From Theocolax elegans (lineage: Eukaryota; Arthropoda; Insecta; Hymenoptera; Cerocephalidae), in the NCBI GenBank assembly GCA_026168455.1, contig CM047428.1, forward strand, positions 4,442,443-4,506,442: a stretch of DNA of 64,000 nt, given 5' to 3'. This document shows positions 53,727-61,584 of this stretch, piece by piece. The position numbers were made by a program, and so were the translations under genes. The notes beneath the pieces were generated by a model. The model was not told the DNA's origin and searched no databases. It was given only the letters and a program-made list of their open reading frames with translations. The number at the start of each line of letters is the position of its first letter. The first letter of the stretch is position 1.

Positions 53727-56700
53727 ATTGGGCCTATTATTGGCAGTATTATCTACCTGATGATAACTGAACCTGAAAACCTAGCTAAAAATATTTGCTA
53801 AACAATTATGTGATTTTATTTTATTATCAATACAAGATTAAATAATTAATTTTTTGTTGTTATAAATTTATGTTATAAATCACATATATGTTTAGGTGTT
53901 AGTGAAAAAGCGCATGCAATAAAAAGAAAAAGAAAATTTTTGGTTAAATAAACAGGTTTATTCGACAAATTATTTTATTAAAGGAAAAAAAAAAATAAAA
54001 AATATCGATATATAAATATAAAAATTCAAAGTAATTAAACCAATCCCACCGCTGTCACCAAATTTTTGACTGTGACGTTTGCAAATCGCGCAAACGTCGT
54101 TATCGTGTCGTTTTCCCGGTCAATAAAATAATAATAAAAGAAAATATTTGTTTTTGTAAGGAAAAGTTATTAACAATACCGAGCGGCTAGTATTATTAAT
54201 TGGTGGGTACTTGTCTTGGATCAAACCGTTAAAACGGACCCTATTATATTTAACCAATTCTTTTATTTTATAATATAATATTATTTATATGCAAATATAT
54301 ATATAATTGTTGTGTTAGGGACGCGAACGCGAAAATACTAATTTTTGTGTCGTGTGACGGGTCTAATGCTCGACAGTTCTAAAGCGAGCTGAGGAAATAC
54401 TTGTCAGGTTTATAAATAAATTATATCATAAACAGCAGTTCTGAAGCGTTTATAAAAATAATTTATTATTTGCTTCAACTCAAATCTTACATAAAAATGA
54501 AGCAGATCTAAAGCTCCAAATTTATATAATATTTGATCAGCGGATAGTTGGAAATTTTGAAGGATTGAAGTGCAGCTCTCCAGCACTTCTATAGGATGTC
54601 TTATATTAATTTTTCGCAGCTCTAAAGCAAAAAAATTAAAGACTGGTAAGGAAATGAGAAGAAAAAAAAAAATTGAAGGAACCTACGGGCCACGACAACC
54701 AGTTATAAAGAGATAAATTTAATAATAAATATCTTATAATTATAAATATATGTAAACTAAAATATAAAGTACTCAAATACGCAGCACTACAGCGTATAAC
54801 AGAGTATTAGGAGAAAAAAAAAAAAAAGTAAAAGCGAATGAAAAGAGTTGCCAGGATGGGCAGAGAGGGAAAAATTAGTGTATAAATCTAATACTGCTAG
54901 ATTATGCACCGAAGAGAAGGAAAAAGGATAGGAGACGAAGGTACTTGAAAGATCGCCCCTCCACTCGACTCCACGTGTGAGCTCGCTAAGACGAAGTCAC
55001 GCGAAGAAGAGAGAAAGAGAGAGAGAGAGGGAGAGAGAGAGAGAAGTGAGTAGAGATGAAAATTCAAACTTGCGGTTTGAACGAATTGTTATATACGTTT
55101 TTGGTTTTTTGTAAAGAAGCAGCTCAACAGCTTCTTTATCTAATTAATTTTGTTAGTATGCATATAAGTTATAGATTTCTTTTGCAGTTCTAAAGCAAAA
55201 GAAAATAGATAGGAATATAAAGATAGATCGCAGTTCAAAAGCGGTCTTTCTTTTGAGAAATACAAAAATAAGGATAGTTTTATTCAGGTTAATTAATATG
55301 TTATAAATTTATTTGAATAAAAGTTTATTTACCTTATTTGTTGTTCCGTTGAAAATACACTGATTTTATAAAATCAGTAAAAAGAAAAGAAAATAATAAC
55401 CTTTTACAAAGCAAATTAAAGATTATCAGAGCCTATGGACTACTGATTAATCTTTAATTTAAAATTTAATTTTAATACGCGAGTGTCAAAGCCTATGGAC
55501 TAAGACTTAATGTGGCGACTGTCAAAGCCTATGGACTACTGACTAATCAAGCGCGACGCCGAATTTTCTTTGCCCTTATATACTATCGGTCATAGTTCAT
55601 CGATACAGTATTGAGTGGGAGTAACTTCCCCTTTTTTTCTTTTCCTTTTACGATTTTTGACAATAATATTAATAACTATAATAATTTACTAACTATTATA
55701 TTACGCATTAAAGTTTACAAATAAAAAATTGTATAACCTTATTTTTACGTAGAATTTAAACAAATATGAAATTTAAATAAGAAAAAATATAGTTTACTAT
55801 GAAAATAAAGTTATCTTTAACAATTAATTATTATTTAAACAATTAATATGTGTTAATACTTTTATTCTCTTATATAAATGATTAATTGTATTTATTTTAT
55901 TTCATAAACTTTATTTATTAATTGATGAATTAAATATAATTTTATTGTTTATTATAAACTTTTTGAACACTAGAGAGTAATTGGATAAAAAAATTAGACA
56001 CATATGTGTATATTTGTAATTAAAACGTTGAATTAATAAATATAAATAATATTTGGTTAATGAGATAAAGTGTATTTAATTTAATCGTTACATCCAATTA
56101 CTTTCTATAGTAACACTATAAGTACAAAAATATTCTATTCGCGTTATTGCTTAAATGTTAAAGTAAAAATTAAAATAGTAACGTATGACTAAATGTTAAC
56201 TTAAATATTTTAAAAGAGACTAAACAATTTCCAAATTAGGCTTAGTGTATATGCGTCATTTAAACTGTGAGAAACTGGGCGATGGCATCTTAAGTGGATG
56301 TTTATATTTCAAAGATACGCGCGTGACAAAACTAAGAGACTCTTCTCGATTAGAATTTTCTTTTACAACATATCGTTGTTCAATGATAATTATAGTTGAG
56401 AATGATATATATATATATATGATTAACAATAAAATTTTTCAATTTTTCGCAGTTCCTCACAAATGCGACGATTAATGTACTATTTATAAAAAAAAATTTT
56501 CTTTTCTTTACTGTTAATGTTTCTATAAAAGTAATTTATATATTAATCTATTTTTGTTAGTAAATGATGTTTAAAAATATAAATATGTTCAAAATTCCTT
56601 ATTTGACCAATTTTTATCGATTTTTCCTGAGGGTGTCCGTTTTGCCAGGGCATTTTTGAAGGCCTCGAAATTTCACAATTTTTTTAACAATTTTTTATTA

Positions 56701-59393
56701 TATGCTTAAGTTATAATATATCAATATACTTGCACGTACTTCTTTGTTCTGATTCCTACTTCACGAAAAAATTTTATTGATCGTATATTTTGTTGTTTAG
56801 TCCATTTTTTATTCGTTTTTCCTTAAGGGGTCCGTCTTGCCCGGGCTTCCCCTAGAAAAGAACGAACCTCTTTCTTTATTAATAATCTATCTATCTTCAA
56901 AATATAAATATAAAATGAAAAATATTAACTAGTTTTCCAGGAATCCCTTAGCAAAAATCTCGACGTACCTTTTAATTAGTCGAGCGTATACTCAATTTGC
57001 ACGAAATTACCGTATATTTTAGTATAGGATTTCTTGAAAACCAATCGATATTTTTCCTTCAAATTTTGAACTGAGGTAGAGTATTATTAAAGGAAGGAGA
57101 CCGTTCTCCTAAATTTGCGTAAATTATTGTCCTTTTTTAATTATAACTCATTTTCTATGACTTTCGAGGCTGGTAAGGTATAGGGAGAGTAAAACTTGAC
57201 TTTGGTACCACCTTAAGGAGACAAGCCTGGGTTAAAATTGAAAAAATGCTATTCAATATTAACAATTAATAATATTTTTCATAACAATTGAAAACATTTT
57301 TTAATTTTTTAAGCAAATTATTATATTATTAATTTTTATTTAAACAGTTTTTGACTAATTTATTTGTAACATAACCATGTTAATTAATTATGAGATGATA
57401 CTTTTATACTCTGATTTTTCTATAATGCAGGATATCTTCATCAAACCACTTCATTGAATAGACTAAAATTTTAACAGTAACTTATAAATATGATTTTAAT
57501 CTATTTGAATAAACCTGTGTTAACATTGCAATACAAAAATGATACTTATCAAATTAATAAAAAAAAATTGAAAAATTGCGTAAAATATAGTTAAATAATT
57601 TTTTTAAATGAACATTTAGACTTTTTTTGCAATTATATTTCATGTGTGAAGTGGATTAAAATCATATTAAGAGTGATTGTAAAAATTTTAGTCTATTCGA
57701 TCAAATGTCTGTTATGAAAAAATGGTCAAAATACGGAGTGTCGTAATCAATTAAAATAGTTACGTTACAAATACATTACTTAAAAAATCTTTAATAAAAA
57801 TAAATAATAATATAATTTGTTTATTAAGATATATTTTCAATTGTTGATTATGTTCACCTGCTTGAAATATTTTGGGCAGTTCTCGAAAACTTGCTTGTCT
57901 TTTAGTTTAAAATCGTGTTCAGGGATTAATCGTTTGCAAACAAAGGTTACATTAATAAATTATAATTCAATTATGTGATTAACTCGGTTGATTTGATAGG
58001 GATGTCGATTTATACTTGATGTTAAATTGACACTGTCACCCTCTTCATATATATGTATTGCAAAAACTATATTTTTTTATCAAAGTTGTTAGAATATTTA
58101 TACCCATGATATTCTCCCTATATGCTTTATATTTCGTTATTAATAAAACATGAAAAAATCCGTTGTACAATAATAAGAATAATAATAACAACAACAACAT
58201 AGTATTATAAATTGTTTTCAGTTTTCAGGAAGTTGGAGAAAATGACATAGGAGCATTTATTAACAAAATAATATCCGAAACCAATGTTGACAAATTGGAT
58301 TTCATTGGTTATCAATTGGGAGCTGCAGAAGGTTTAATCCATTTAGCAAAAAATACGTTTGATCAAGACAAAATAAGACTATTCATTTCTATTAGCCCCT
58401 TTAGTTATTGGAAAGATTTAAACCTACCAGACACGAGGAATTCAGTTGATTACATTAAAAAACAAATTGCGGTAAATATCAATATGGGTTCATCGTGTAC
58501 ATCGCGATTCATAGAAAAAAATAAATAAATAAAATTCACCATTAATAGAATTAAATCCATTCTACAATAACATTTGATACACTTCATATATATTTTTGGA
58601 CAATTAATTTTTACTTCAAGGATTTGAACGTCGACGAAATCTATCCGCAATCTACATTTTTTACAACATATTATAAAAACGAAGGTGACGATTATCGGAA
58701 AATATACCTCATAGATGTTTTATCATCGTTTCTAGGAGGACCCACGATAAACAATAAAAACATCGTAAGTTCGATTGAATCGTAAAAATTTTAAAGTCAA
58801 TCTGTACCATTATAATCAATTAACATACAATTACACGAATAACGCATATACGATTAAACAGGTGCAAAAGTTACCCATGCTAATGAAATACTTCCCCGCT
58901 GGGACATCGAAGAAAACGGTGTTGCATCTTCTTGAAAATCTTGAATCTGGTAAAAAGTTAATACCTACTTAATTCGATCAATTTACATTAGATACGGATA
59001 TTTTATATACATTAACGTATAACTTTGAAGGAAATTTCGCTGAATACAGTGTCGGTGCTTTCCGTTCATCCGATTATTATCTATCGCACATCGATGTCCC
59101 TGTCATAATATTCAATCAATCGCCTTACGAGATATTTGTAAAAGAAAAGGTATAACGATAAATATATATATTATTAATAATTTATTGTGTAATAATGATA
59201 AGTAATTGTAATAACACTTGTTTTCATTTGTATACATAAGGACACCCGTCGATTGATGGAGGAGCTACCGAACGTTGTGGTACATTCGTTTTTCGGCGAT
59301 GTTATATCTTTGTGGACATCTTCGGACCGAACTTTATATCACAATTTCTTGATCGATTTACTCAAACGATACGAAACCAAAGAAGATAATTAA
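40511..59393 (+). CDS. Secreted lipase-like protein 1 (acid/neutral lipase family), probable pseudoenzyme or pseudogene
   Basis: Seven exons by frame and GT-AG: 40511-40750, 40827-41025, 41131-41245, 58222-58471, 58621-58764, 58862-59149, 59241-59393. The order is that of the lysosomal/gastric lipase family: signal peptide ([15 protein letters not shown]), lid-region peptide, [14 protein letters not shown], oxyanion-loop [35 protein letters not shown], nucleophile-elbow region, cap and C-terminal segment. Normal members hydrolyse triglycerides or steryl esters with a Ser-Asp-His triad. Here the elbow reads GYQLG (Gln for Ser), no Asp stands in [10 protein letters not shown], and the FFGDVISLW region lacks the catalytic His. 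Exon 6 has an in-frame TAA. Intron 3 is about 17 kb because of nested insertions. Transcription is not excluded. Confidence 0.8.
40827..41025 (+). CDS. Lipase-like 1 exon 2
   Basis: 199 nt, phase 0 in and 1 out; acceptor AACAATAG, donor GTACGTAA. It encodes [20 protein letters not shown] and the oxyanion-hole region [13 protein letters not shown], both strongly family-like. It corresponds to exon 2 of the neighbouring lipase (62369-62584). Confidence 0.85.
41131..41245 (+). CDS. Lipase-like 1 exon 3
   Basis: 115 nt, phase 1 in and 2 out; acceptor TTCGTTGCAG. It encodes [20 protein letters not shown] and [17 protein letters not shown], a hallmark of this family. The donor (GTATATTTAA) is only 6 bases from the TTAA of the outer transposon. 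Confidence 0.85.
41891..41894. repeat. LTR-element target duplication, left
   Basis: AATG, matched at 56462-56465; a 4-bp duplication is usual for Gypsy integrases. Confidence 0.7.
41895..44286 (-). repeat. 3' LTR of the retroelement
   Basis: 2392 bases, long for a Gypsy element. It is nearly identical to 54071-56461. On the + strand it holds nine 13-mers of consensus GCAGYTCTRMAGC (42197-43067) and three copies of TCAAAGCCTATGGACTA-type repeats (43251-43373), plus a GA-rich tract at 42829-42871. The small open frame at 44070-44321 recurs in the other LTR and has no recognisable domain. Confidence 0.93.
44287..44300 (-). promoter_or_regulatory. Polypurine tract region
   Basis: In element orientation AATTAGGAGGGTCA ends directly at the 3' LTR start. 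The AGGAGGG purine run is the expected plus-strand primer. Confidence 0.55.
44344..44988 (-). CDS. ORF4, accessory protein with Lys-rich tail
   Basis: 214 residues from ATG, between env (240 bases away) and the 3' LTR. It has a basic N-terminal patch [16 protein letters not shown], a middle acidic/Asn-rich part, a Pro/Tyr stretch ([17 protein letters not shown]) and a very Lys-rich C-terminal tail near [20 protein letters not shown]. It probably locates to the nucleus or binds nucleic acid; this is inferred from composition. No family recognised. Its place is that of retroviral accessory or regulatory genes, and expression would need a spliced or readthrough RNA. Confidence 0.65.
   Translation of the reverse strand: MDSRNNVELTAGKKKKKRGGKNTRLRWEYKKFMMASNVANANMGATDFKEFLEQTNLELSNIFHVQEIIEMNPDPKNYYTTNMETEQIDPLFIDPNIFNKDHIVNEKNPDIERTNSHITCEKPSCEHQIMLRSSPLSSIEEETYSPNYRPPTPRYSPPRNLTEKKTHKHKRTKKHKKHKKESKSKRKGKPKPYRIPKTNVYKPGPPGQTQGRLF
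45229..47169 (-). CDS. env: Env-like glycoprotein (class similar to chuvirus glycoproteins)
   Basis: 646 residues from ATG, 26 bases after the pol stop. Features: hydrophobic signal peptide about 1-22; Cys-rich ectodomain starting [11 protein letters not shown] with about 20 cysteines and several N-glycosylation sites; conserved block [12 protein letters not shown] then [12 protein letters not shown], a HWYEFVPNP segment; a C-terminal membrane segment about 551-570 ([19 protein letters not shown]) and a basic His-rich tail. This pattern recalls glycoproteins of chuvirus-type negative-strand RNA viruses that some arthropod LTR elements carry. I see no obvious RxKR site followed by a fusion peptide as in baculovirus-F-type errantivirus Env. 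Family assignment is from memory of motif pattern. Confidence 0.8.
   Translation of the reverse strand: MKTVNLLSMLTLFSTLQLISMDSIIGYNCGGQGLNITRISTLGVRECDITSPRTKIIQKFIRLLQTAKFGTTEVRQCKIEISRTIYHCGMHSHVSVVAGGQLEYIQEVSRGSCDQMHAIGAVKIGYNTIISGLQPNSTTVRAITLAGSLQHDGTCEGTQYSEMHGTWNNVVVQASVRITLTSYTGSTNTNNDQIRLRSGTICKLSKETCMDNIGGQTFWRNMPNSNCKFEDYQVLYEGMAHITTNLDEQTPKPLFTVINKDYTFSLISTGKIQVCGYMFLKTEHPKLFISEASDDEAPFAQTKTSLSENIDIFTYVNSKFVYVERHVRRQIDRLYRDILMQKCLVERKVLKNLLSFSTIKPDEFAYNLIGEPGYIAVITGEVTRLIKCLPVQVTIRRTDKCYTELPVWKGNTTYFLTPKTHILLRKGTEIPCDAAIPSIYKINDHWYEFVPNPRKTTPPEVLEANVPFDWTYEDPGALATSGIYTTEELNNLQERIMFPMEQPAVLNTLTRSITGQPIEDPSISIHNLINEETIERMTTSFWHRLWNKFSLFGNAISGIIGIYLTIKSIKSAADTILHGYALHQAYGWSIKLLAAIWNSLTQLLLHSAHRKHHYQRSQTVDTTEPKTEETNETTINLERTLSSNIP
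47195..51669 (-). CDS. pol: Pol: protease, reverse transcriptase, RNase H, insert with macro-like domain, integrase
   Basis: Open in the -1 frame relative to gag. The first Met-like codon, at 51583, is GTG and lies inside the protease active site DTGSDV (51584-51598), so translation must come from upstream by frameshift. Counting from 51583: protease about 1-100; RT about 250-450 with [12 protein letters not shown] and [10 protein letters not shown]; RNase H about 560-685 with [10 protein letters not shown] and ITDHRPL; an extra segment about 690-1112 with KRKRGRPRK and a macro-like domain at about 985-1110; integrase about 1115-1345 with His1129/His1136/Cys1166/Cys1169 zinc finger and D1199, D1259, E1295 (D-D-35-E); GPY module near YHGPYTII. 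No stop or frameshift, so it looks intact. Confidence 0.93.
51667..52782 (-). CDS. gag: Gag (capsid/nucleocapsid polyprotein)
   Basis: 371 residues from ATG. Residues about 1-190 form a helical capsid-like region ([20 protein letters not shown] through RTDLSYG-like parts to [11 protein letters not shown]) of the Gypsy type. Residues about 195-355 are very rich in Arg, Tyr, Asn, Ser and Pro with repeated [15 protein letters not shown] motifs. There is no CCHC zinc knuckle, so the basic tail probably binds RNA instead, as in insect errantiviruses. The gag frame ends TAG at 51667-51669; pol follows in the -1 frame with an open overlap of at least 40 codons, implying expression by -1 frameshifting. 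Confidence 0.88.
   Translation of the reverse strand: MDADQTRQFVTSMHNMSLNMTMQSATMHIPFFDGKNMPLKTFIQDVENGSAIAGDQEIAFVNAVKSKLRGLARDCLDGVLINSIQALTNELKKYFTPRRNYADFCAELQNVRMYRSETVTEFFLRVKKLQGSTEAALINEYGPTNANSPIVRDMAIKGFSKGLRDDLSYGVTLTNPETLQAAYNTATRLEQQSINRSRHSEDAYQTRITRNESPHRTDYYNREEYQARSPRRESPIRPDNFNYHDPYQKPRNLYTNQRQDYDTPRQILRRENSPYRREYGYHDNYTRRYHSPEFPIRRNNSPYNQNWHYNRQERDNYSRQGENEHNLRPRSPSPHLNSNMVRQSSASPNPSQTKSRTVKFTDPQKESDLQK
52996..53349 (-). CDS. ORF0, small coiled-coil-like protein upstream of gag
   Basis: 117 residues from a true ATG, between the primer site and gag, with about 210 bases to the gag start. The sequence is rich in Leu, Ile, Glu and Lys with heptad-like spacing ([20 protein letters not shown]), suggesting a coiled coil. 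No signal peptide or membrane segment. I do not recognise a family. Gypsy elements usually have no separate frame here; it could be a leader protein, or a piece split from the Gag N-terminus. The intact frame and coding-like composition argue it is real, but without comparison this is unproven. Confidence 0.55.
   Translation of the reverse strand: MSPFIEIFGEENSLLYRVYNLENILPNLTHRIRNQFQLLRLDREEFGRLIEADRTIGRLAADAHFKIDALQKEVNILKGLLTSITKATLHLFKNQQPDNIDLEIHKLEKALAKLQIK
53350..54041 (-). other. Retroelement 5' leader
   Basis: About 690 bases between the primer site and ORF0; AT-rich with poly-A runs (for example 53698-53723 on the + strand). It would contain the packaging region; no structure was resolved by eye. 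Confidence 0.5.
54042..54060 (-). promoter_or_regulatory. Primer binding site, tRNA-Leu type
   Basis: The + strand reads AATCCCACCGCTGTCACCA, which looks like the 3' end of a leucine tRNA including its CCA, so the element RNA would pair with that tRNA. It ends 10 bases from the LTR edge. The tRNA identity is from memory of the family consensus, with at least one base differing. Confidence 0.6.
54071..56461 (-). repeat. 5' LTR of the retroelement
   Basis: 2391 bases, TGTGA...TCACA ends, nearly identical to the 3' LTR and with the same internal motif arrays. Element transcription should start in it and run toward lower coordinates; I could not place a TATA box with confidence in this AT-rich sequence. 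Confidence 0.93.
56462..56465. repeat. LTR-element target duplication, right
   Basis: AATG immediately after the 5' LTR edge, matching 41891-41894. Confidence 0.7.
57213..57910. mobile_element. TTAA-flanked foldback element in lipase 1 intron 3
   Basis: Starts at the same TTAA that ends the outer nested element, reads GGAGACAAGCCTGGGTTAAA, and ends near AACTTGCTTGTCTTTTAG with TTAA at 57907-57910. The two halves are inverted copies of about 330 bases (for example AATAGACTAAAATTTTAACA against AAAATTTTAGTCTATTCG). Same family as 62774-63522. Non-coding. Confidence 0.65.
58222..58471 (+). CDS. Lipase-like 1 exon 4 (altered nucleophile elbow)
   Basis: 250 nt; the first base completes the Ser of NFS, giving [16 protein letters not shown] as expected for the family. 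It encodes [15 protein letters not shown], where active members have G-H-S-x-G; the catalytic Ser is Gln here. It ends KKQIA with donor GTAAATATC. Exon 3 lies about 17 kb upstream, and correct splicing across the nested insertions is unproven. Confidence 0.8.
58621..58764 (+). CDS. Lipase-like 1 exon 5
   Basis: 48 codons, phase 0 at both ends; acceptor TTACTTCAAG, donor GTAAGTTCG. It corresponds to the cap region of the family; the usual cysteine pattern is not obvious. Confidence 0.65.
58862..59149 (+). CDS. Lipase-like 1 exon 6 (in-frame stop)
   Basis: 96 codons in one frame, phase 0 at both ends, interrupted by TAA at 58970-58972 after [10 protein letters not shown]. Family similarity continues beyond the stop ([11 protein letters not shown] corresponds to the strand before the catalytic Asp, which is missing). 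A 42-base GT-AG intron (58950-58991) would remove the stop and keep the frame, but it is shorter than normal insect introns. Confidence 0.65.
59241..59393 (+). CDS. Lipase-like 1 exon 7 (terminal)
   Basis: 50 codons plus TAA; acceptor TATACATAAG. It encodes [18 protein letters not shown], then [20 protein letters not shown] and a charged tail. Active members have H-x-D-F-x-W-G near here; the His is absent. Confidence 0.7.
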   Translation, partial: DTRRLMEELPNVVVHSFFGDVISLWTSSDRTLYHNFLIDLLKRYETKEDN

Positions 59394-59574
59394 TTTTCGA
59401 CGATTTTTGTACAATATACAGTTGCAATCCACGTTATTTCAATACATATATTTATCAAAACAAAGTCTATAACATATATTCATTTGTTTGTATGTATTAC
59501 AAAAAAATTAATTTTCTACATCAATATAATATAGTGTTTACATTGAATTGTTATTATATATATATATATATATA

Positions 59575-60569
59575 TGGGGTATTCCACGTGAAGTGGTCCG
59601 ATCAAAATTTTAAAATGCACCAAATTTTGGGTACACTTTGCAAATGTTTTTCAGAATACAGAAAAAAATTTTTAGGTACTGGAATCTATTTGCTCAAAAG
59701 TTATTCTAACCTCAAAAAGTGAATTTTTCCATATTTTTTTCAACACCAGCTAGGTTTACCGCTATATAACTCAAAATCTATCAACTTTTACTATAGAACA
59801 TTATATGTAACATTCGTTGCTAATTATATCTAGAATTTATTCTTCTGGGTTAGAATTTCTAATCTCAAGGTCAATGTTACATAAACTACATGTCAATATT
59901 CAACTTGAAAAAAGTGCAAGTGCGCCACCTTTGATTTTTTCATCCAAAAGTCTAAAAGAAAGCTTGGAGCAATACCTTTCAAATGGTTTGTAGCATTTTT
60001 ATGGCCTCCAATTCTGTAAAAAGTTATGACAATTTAAAGAAAGACAAAAAATTCACAAAAATTAACATGGTAATTCCCATTTAAATTTTTAAAAAAATTT
60101 CGTGTTTCTTTAAATTGTCATAACTTTTTACAGAATTGGAGGCCATAAAAATGCTACAGACCATTTGAAAGGTATTGCTCCAAGCTTTCTTTTAGACTTT
60201 TGGATGAAAAAATCAAAGGTGGCGCACTTGCACTTTTTTCAAGTTGAATATTGACATGTAGTTTATGTAACATTGACCTTGAGATTAGAAATTCTAACCC
60301 AGAAGAATAAATTCTAGATATAATTAGCAACGAATGTTACATATAATGTTCTATAGTAAAAGTTGATAGATTTTGAGTTATATAGCGGTAAACCCAGCTA
60401 GTGTTGAAAAAAATATGGAAAAATTCACTTTTTGAGGTTAGAATAACTTTTGAGCAAATAGATTCCAGTACCTAAAAATTTTTTTCTGTATTCTGAAAAA
60501 CAATTGCAAAGTATACCCAAAATTTGGTGCATTTTAAAATTTTGATCGGACCACTTCACGTGGAATACC

Positions 60570-60572
<3 letters not shown>
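59575..60572. mobile_element. Foldback element FB1, well-preserved copy
   Basis: About 1 kb palindrome: left TGGGGTATTCCACGTGAAGT, right complementary ACTTCACGTGGAATACCCCA. Arms of about 490 bp match almost perfectly, with the centre near 60072. It is inserted between (AT)n tracts 180 bases after the lipase 1 stop codon. Non-coding frames on both strands come from the arms. Confidence 0.85.
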
Positions 60573-60608
<36 letters not shown>

Positions 60609-60648
60609 AAAATTATTTTTATATTGTAATTTACTATATTGGTCGCTG

Positions 60649-60686
<38 letters not shown>

Positions 60687-60742
60687 GCATCGTGTGCACA
60701 AATATAAAGTGCATTGTGCCATACGCGCATCCGTTTGCTATA

Positions 60743-60776
<34 letters not shown>
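60573..60776. repeat. AT and CA microsatellites
   Basis: (AT)n at 60573-60606 and 60651-60686, then (CA)n at 60745-60775. They border the foldback element. Confidence 0.9.
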
Positions 60777-60779
<3 letters not shown>

Positions 60780-61424
60780 TTAATTAATCTTCACAGATGT
60801 GGCATACATATAAGTATAGGTGGATATATTATGCATAATCGAGTACTTGTGTCAATGGAATATTTACAGACACGATATATGCGGCAAAGTGATTAAATTA
60901 ATTGATGATAATACATCGATCGTGTAGATCAAGTATATAACAAAACGATGTTTCCGGTAGTTAGAAAAAAAGAAAACAAATAGTACCTCCATATATATAT
61001 TTGAAATTTAAATGTACATATAGTTTTGTGGTTAACCTTGAATTCGCGTAGAAAAAAGTGAACACAATTCGTACGTATGTGTATATATCTTACTATACTT
61101 TCTCAAGCTGTCAAATCCACCATGAATAACCAATGTTTTTCTTCGCAATGGTAAATTACAACGAAAGAAAAAAAAAAACGTATTTCTTTTTCGAACGCGA
61201 TCTTGATTGAATGATACTGGAATATGAGGATGAGATTTACGAGCATATTTAAACTTCCGATACACTTCGTGTATCGATCATTTGATTCGGAGATACTGGA
61301 ACAATACGTTCTATAGCATCGAGCGCGTGGGTGTGTGTGTTTGTATGCAGTGTGTGTGCAGTACATCCGTACTTTATTATAAGTTGCATTAAACGAAGAA
61401 GACGTGGTGCTCTCAGACCGTGAT
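60777..61424. other. Upstream of lipase 2, nothing recognised
   Basis: Intergenic sequence just before the second lipase; it should contain its promoter. A GT-rich run at 61329-61359 is the only distinctive feature. Confidence 0.4.
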
Positions 61425-61584
61425 ATGAAATTTGTTTTGATATTTATTTTCGGTACGCATTGCCTGAATTCGACTTGCGGTTTTACACTCCAAGATTTAC
61501 TTCCTATTAAATATGACGTCGTCAAAGTGCGAAACGAGAGGCAAATGCGATCCCGCGGGAAATCAGTATACGGTCCTCGATTTT
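61425..61584 (+). CDS. Lipase 2 exon 1
   Basis: 160 nt, phase 0 to 1, donor GTAAGTATA. It encodes the signal peptide and a variable N-terminal region with a basic stretch (RNERQMRSRGKS). A GTG upstream in the same frame is not a credible start. Confidence 0.72.

Larger units (their letters stand above)
41895..56461 (-). mobile_element. Complete Gypsy-type env-bearing LTR retroelement (endogenous retrovirus-like)
   Basis: 14.57 kb, read on the minus strand. LTRs at 54071-56461 (5') and 41895-44286 (3') start TGTGA and end TCACA; host AATG is duplicated at 41891-41894 and 56462-56465. Order: 5' LTR, tRNA-Leu-type primer site, ORF0 (117 aa), gag (371 aa), pol (protease, RT, RNase H, insert, integrase), env (646 aa), ORF4 (214 aa), polypurine tract, 3' LTR. 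The RT, RNase H and integrase are of the Ty3/Gypsy type. LTRs are nearly identical and all frames are open, indicating a young copy. It lies antisense to the host lipase gene in intron 3. Confidence 0.92.
41354..56854. mobile_element. Middle TA-flanked TIR element, split by the LTR element
   Basis: Perfect 21-bp inverted termini beginning GGGGAAGCCCGGGCAAGACG at 41356-41376 and complementary at 56832-56852, with TA on each side (41354-41355, 56853-56854). Excluding the LTR element it is about 926 bp (41356-41894 and 56466-56852). The end motif recurs inside (GGGCAAGACGGTCA near 41383, GGGCAAAACGGTCA near 41738). No transposase remains. The TA target suggests Tc1/mariner or pogo-type; this is inference. 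Confidence 0.75.
41252..57216. mobile_element. Outer TTAA-flanked inverted-repeat element (piggyBac-like MITE), split by nested insertions
   Basis: TTAA at 41252-41255 and 57213-57216 with matching inverted ends: the left reads CGGGGTGCCAAAGCTAAGTT then TTATCTTCCCTACCT, the right is the complement (AGGGAGAGTAAAACTTGACT then TTGGTACCACC). The homology continues inward for about 95 bases to GAATTTACGC against GCGTAAATTA. Its own sequence is about 100 bases left of the next element and about 360 right, so the original was roughly 0.46 kb. Related to 33579-33970. The superfamily is inferred from the TTAA site. Confidence 0.75.

Noticed and set aside
60524..60787. Coding frame with Tyr-Ile and Thr-His repeats
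   Set aside because: Comes from AT and CA microsatellites.
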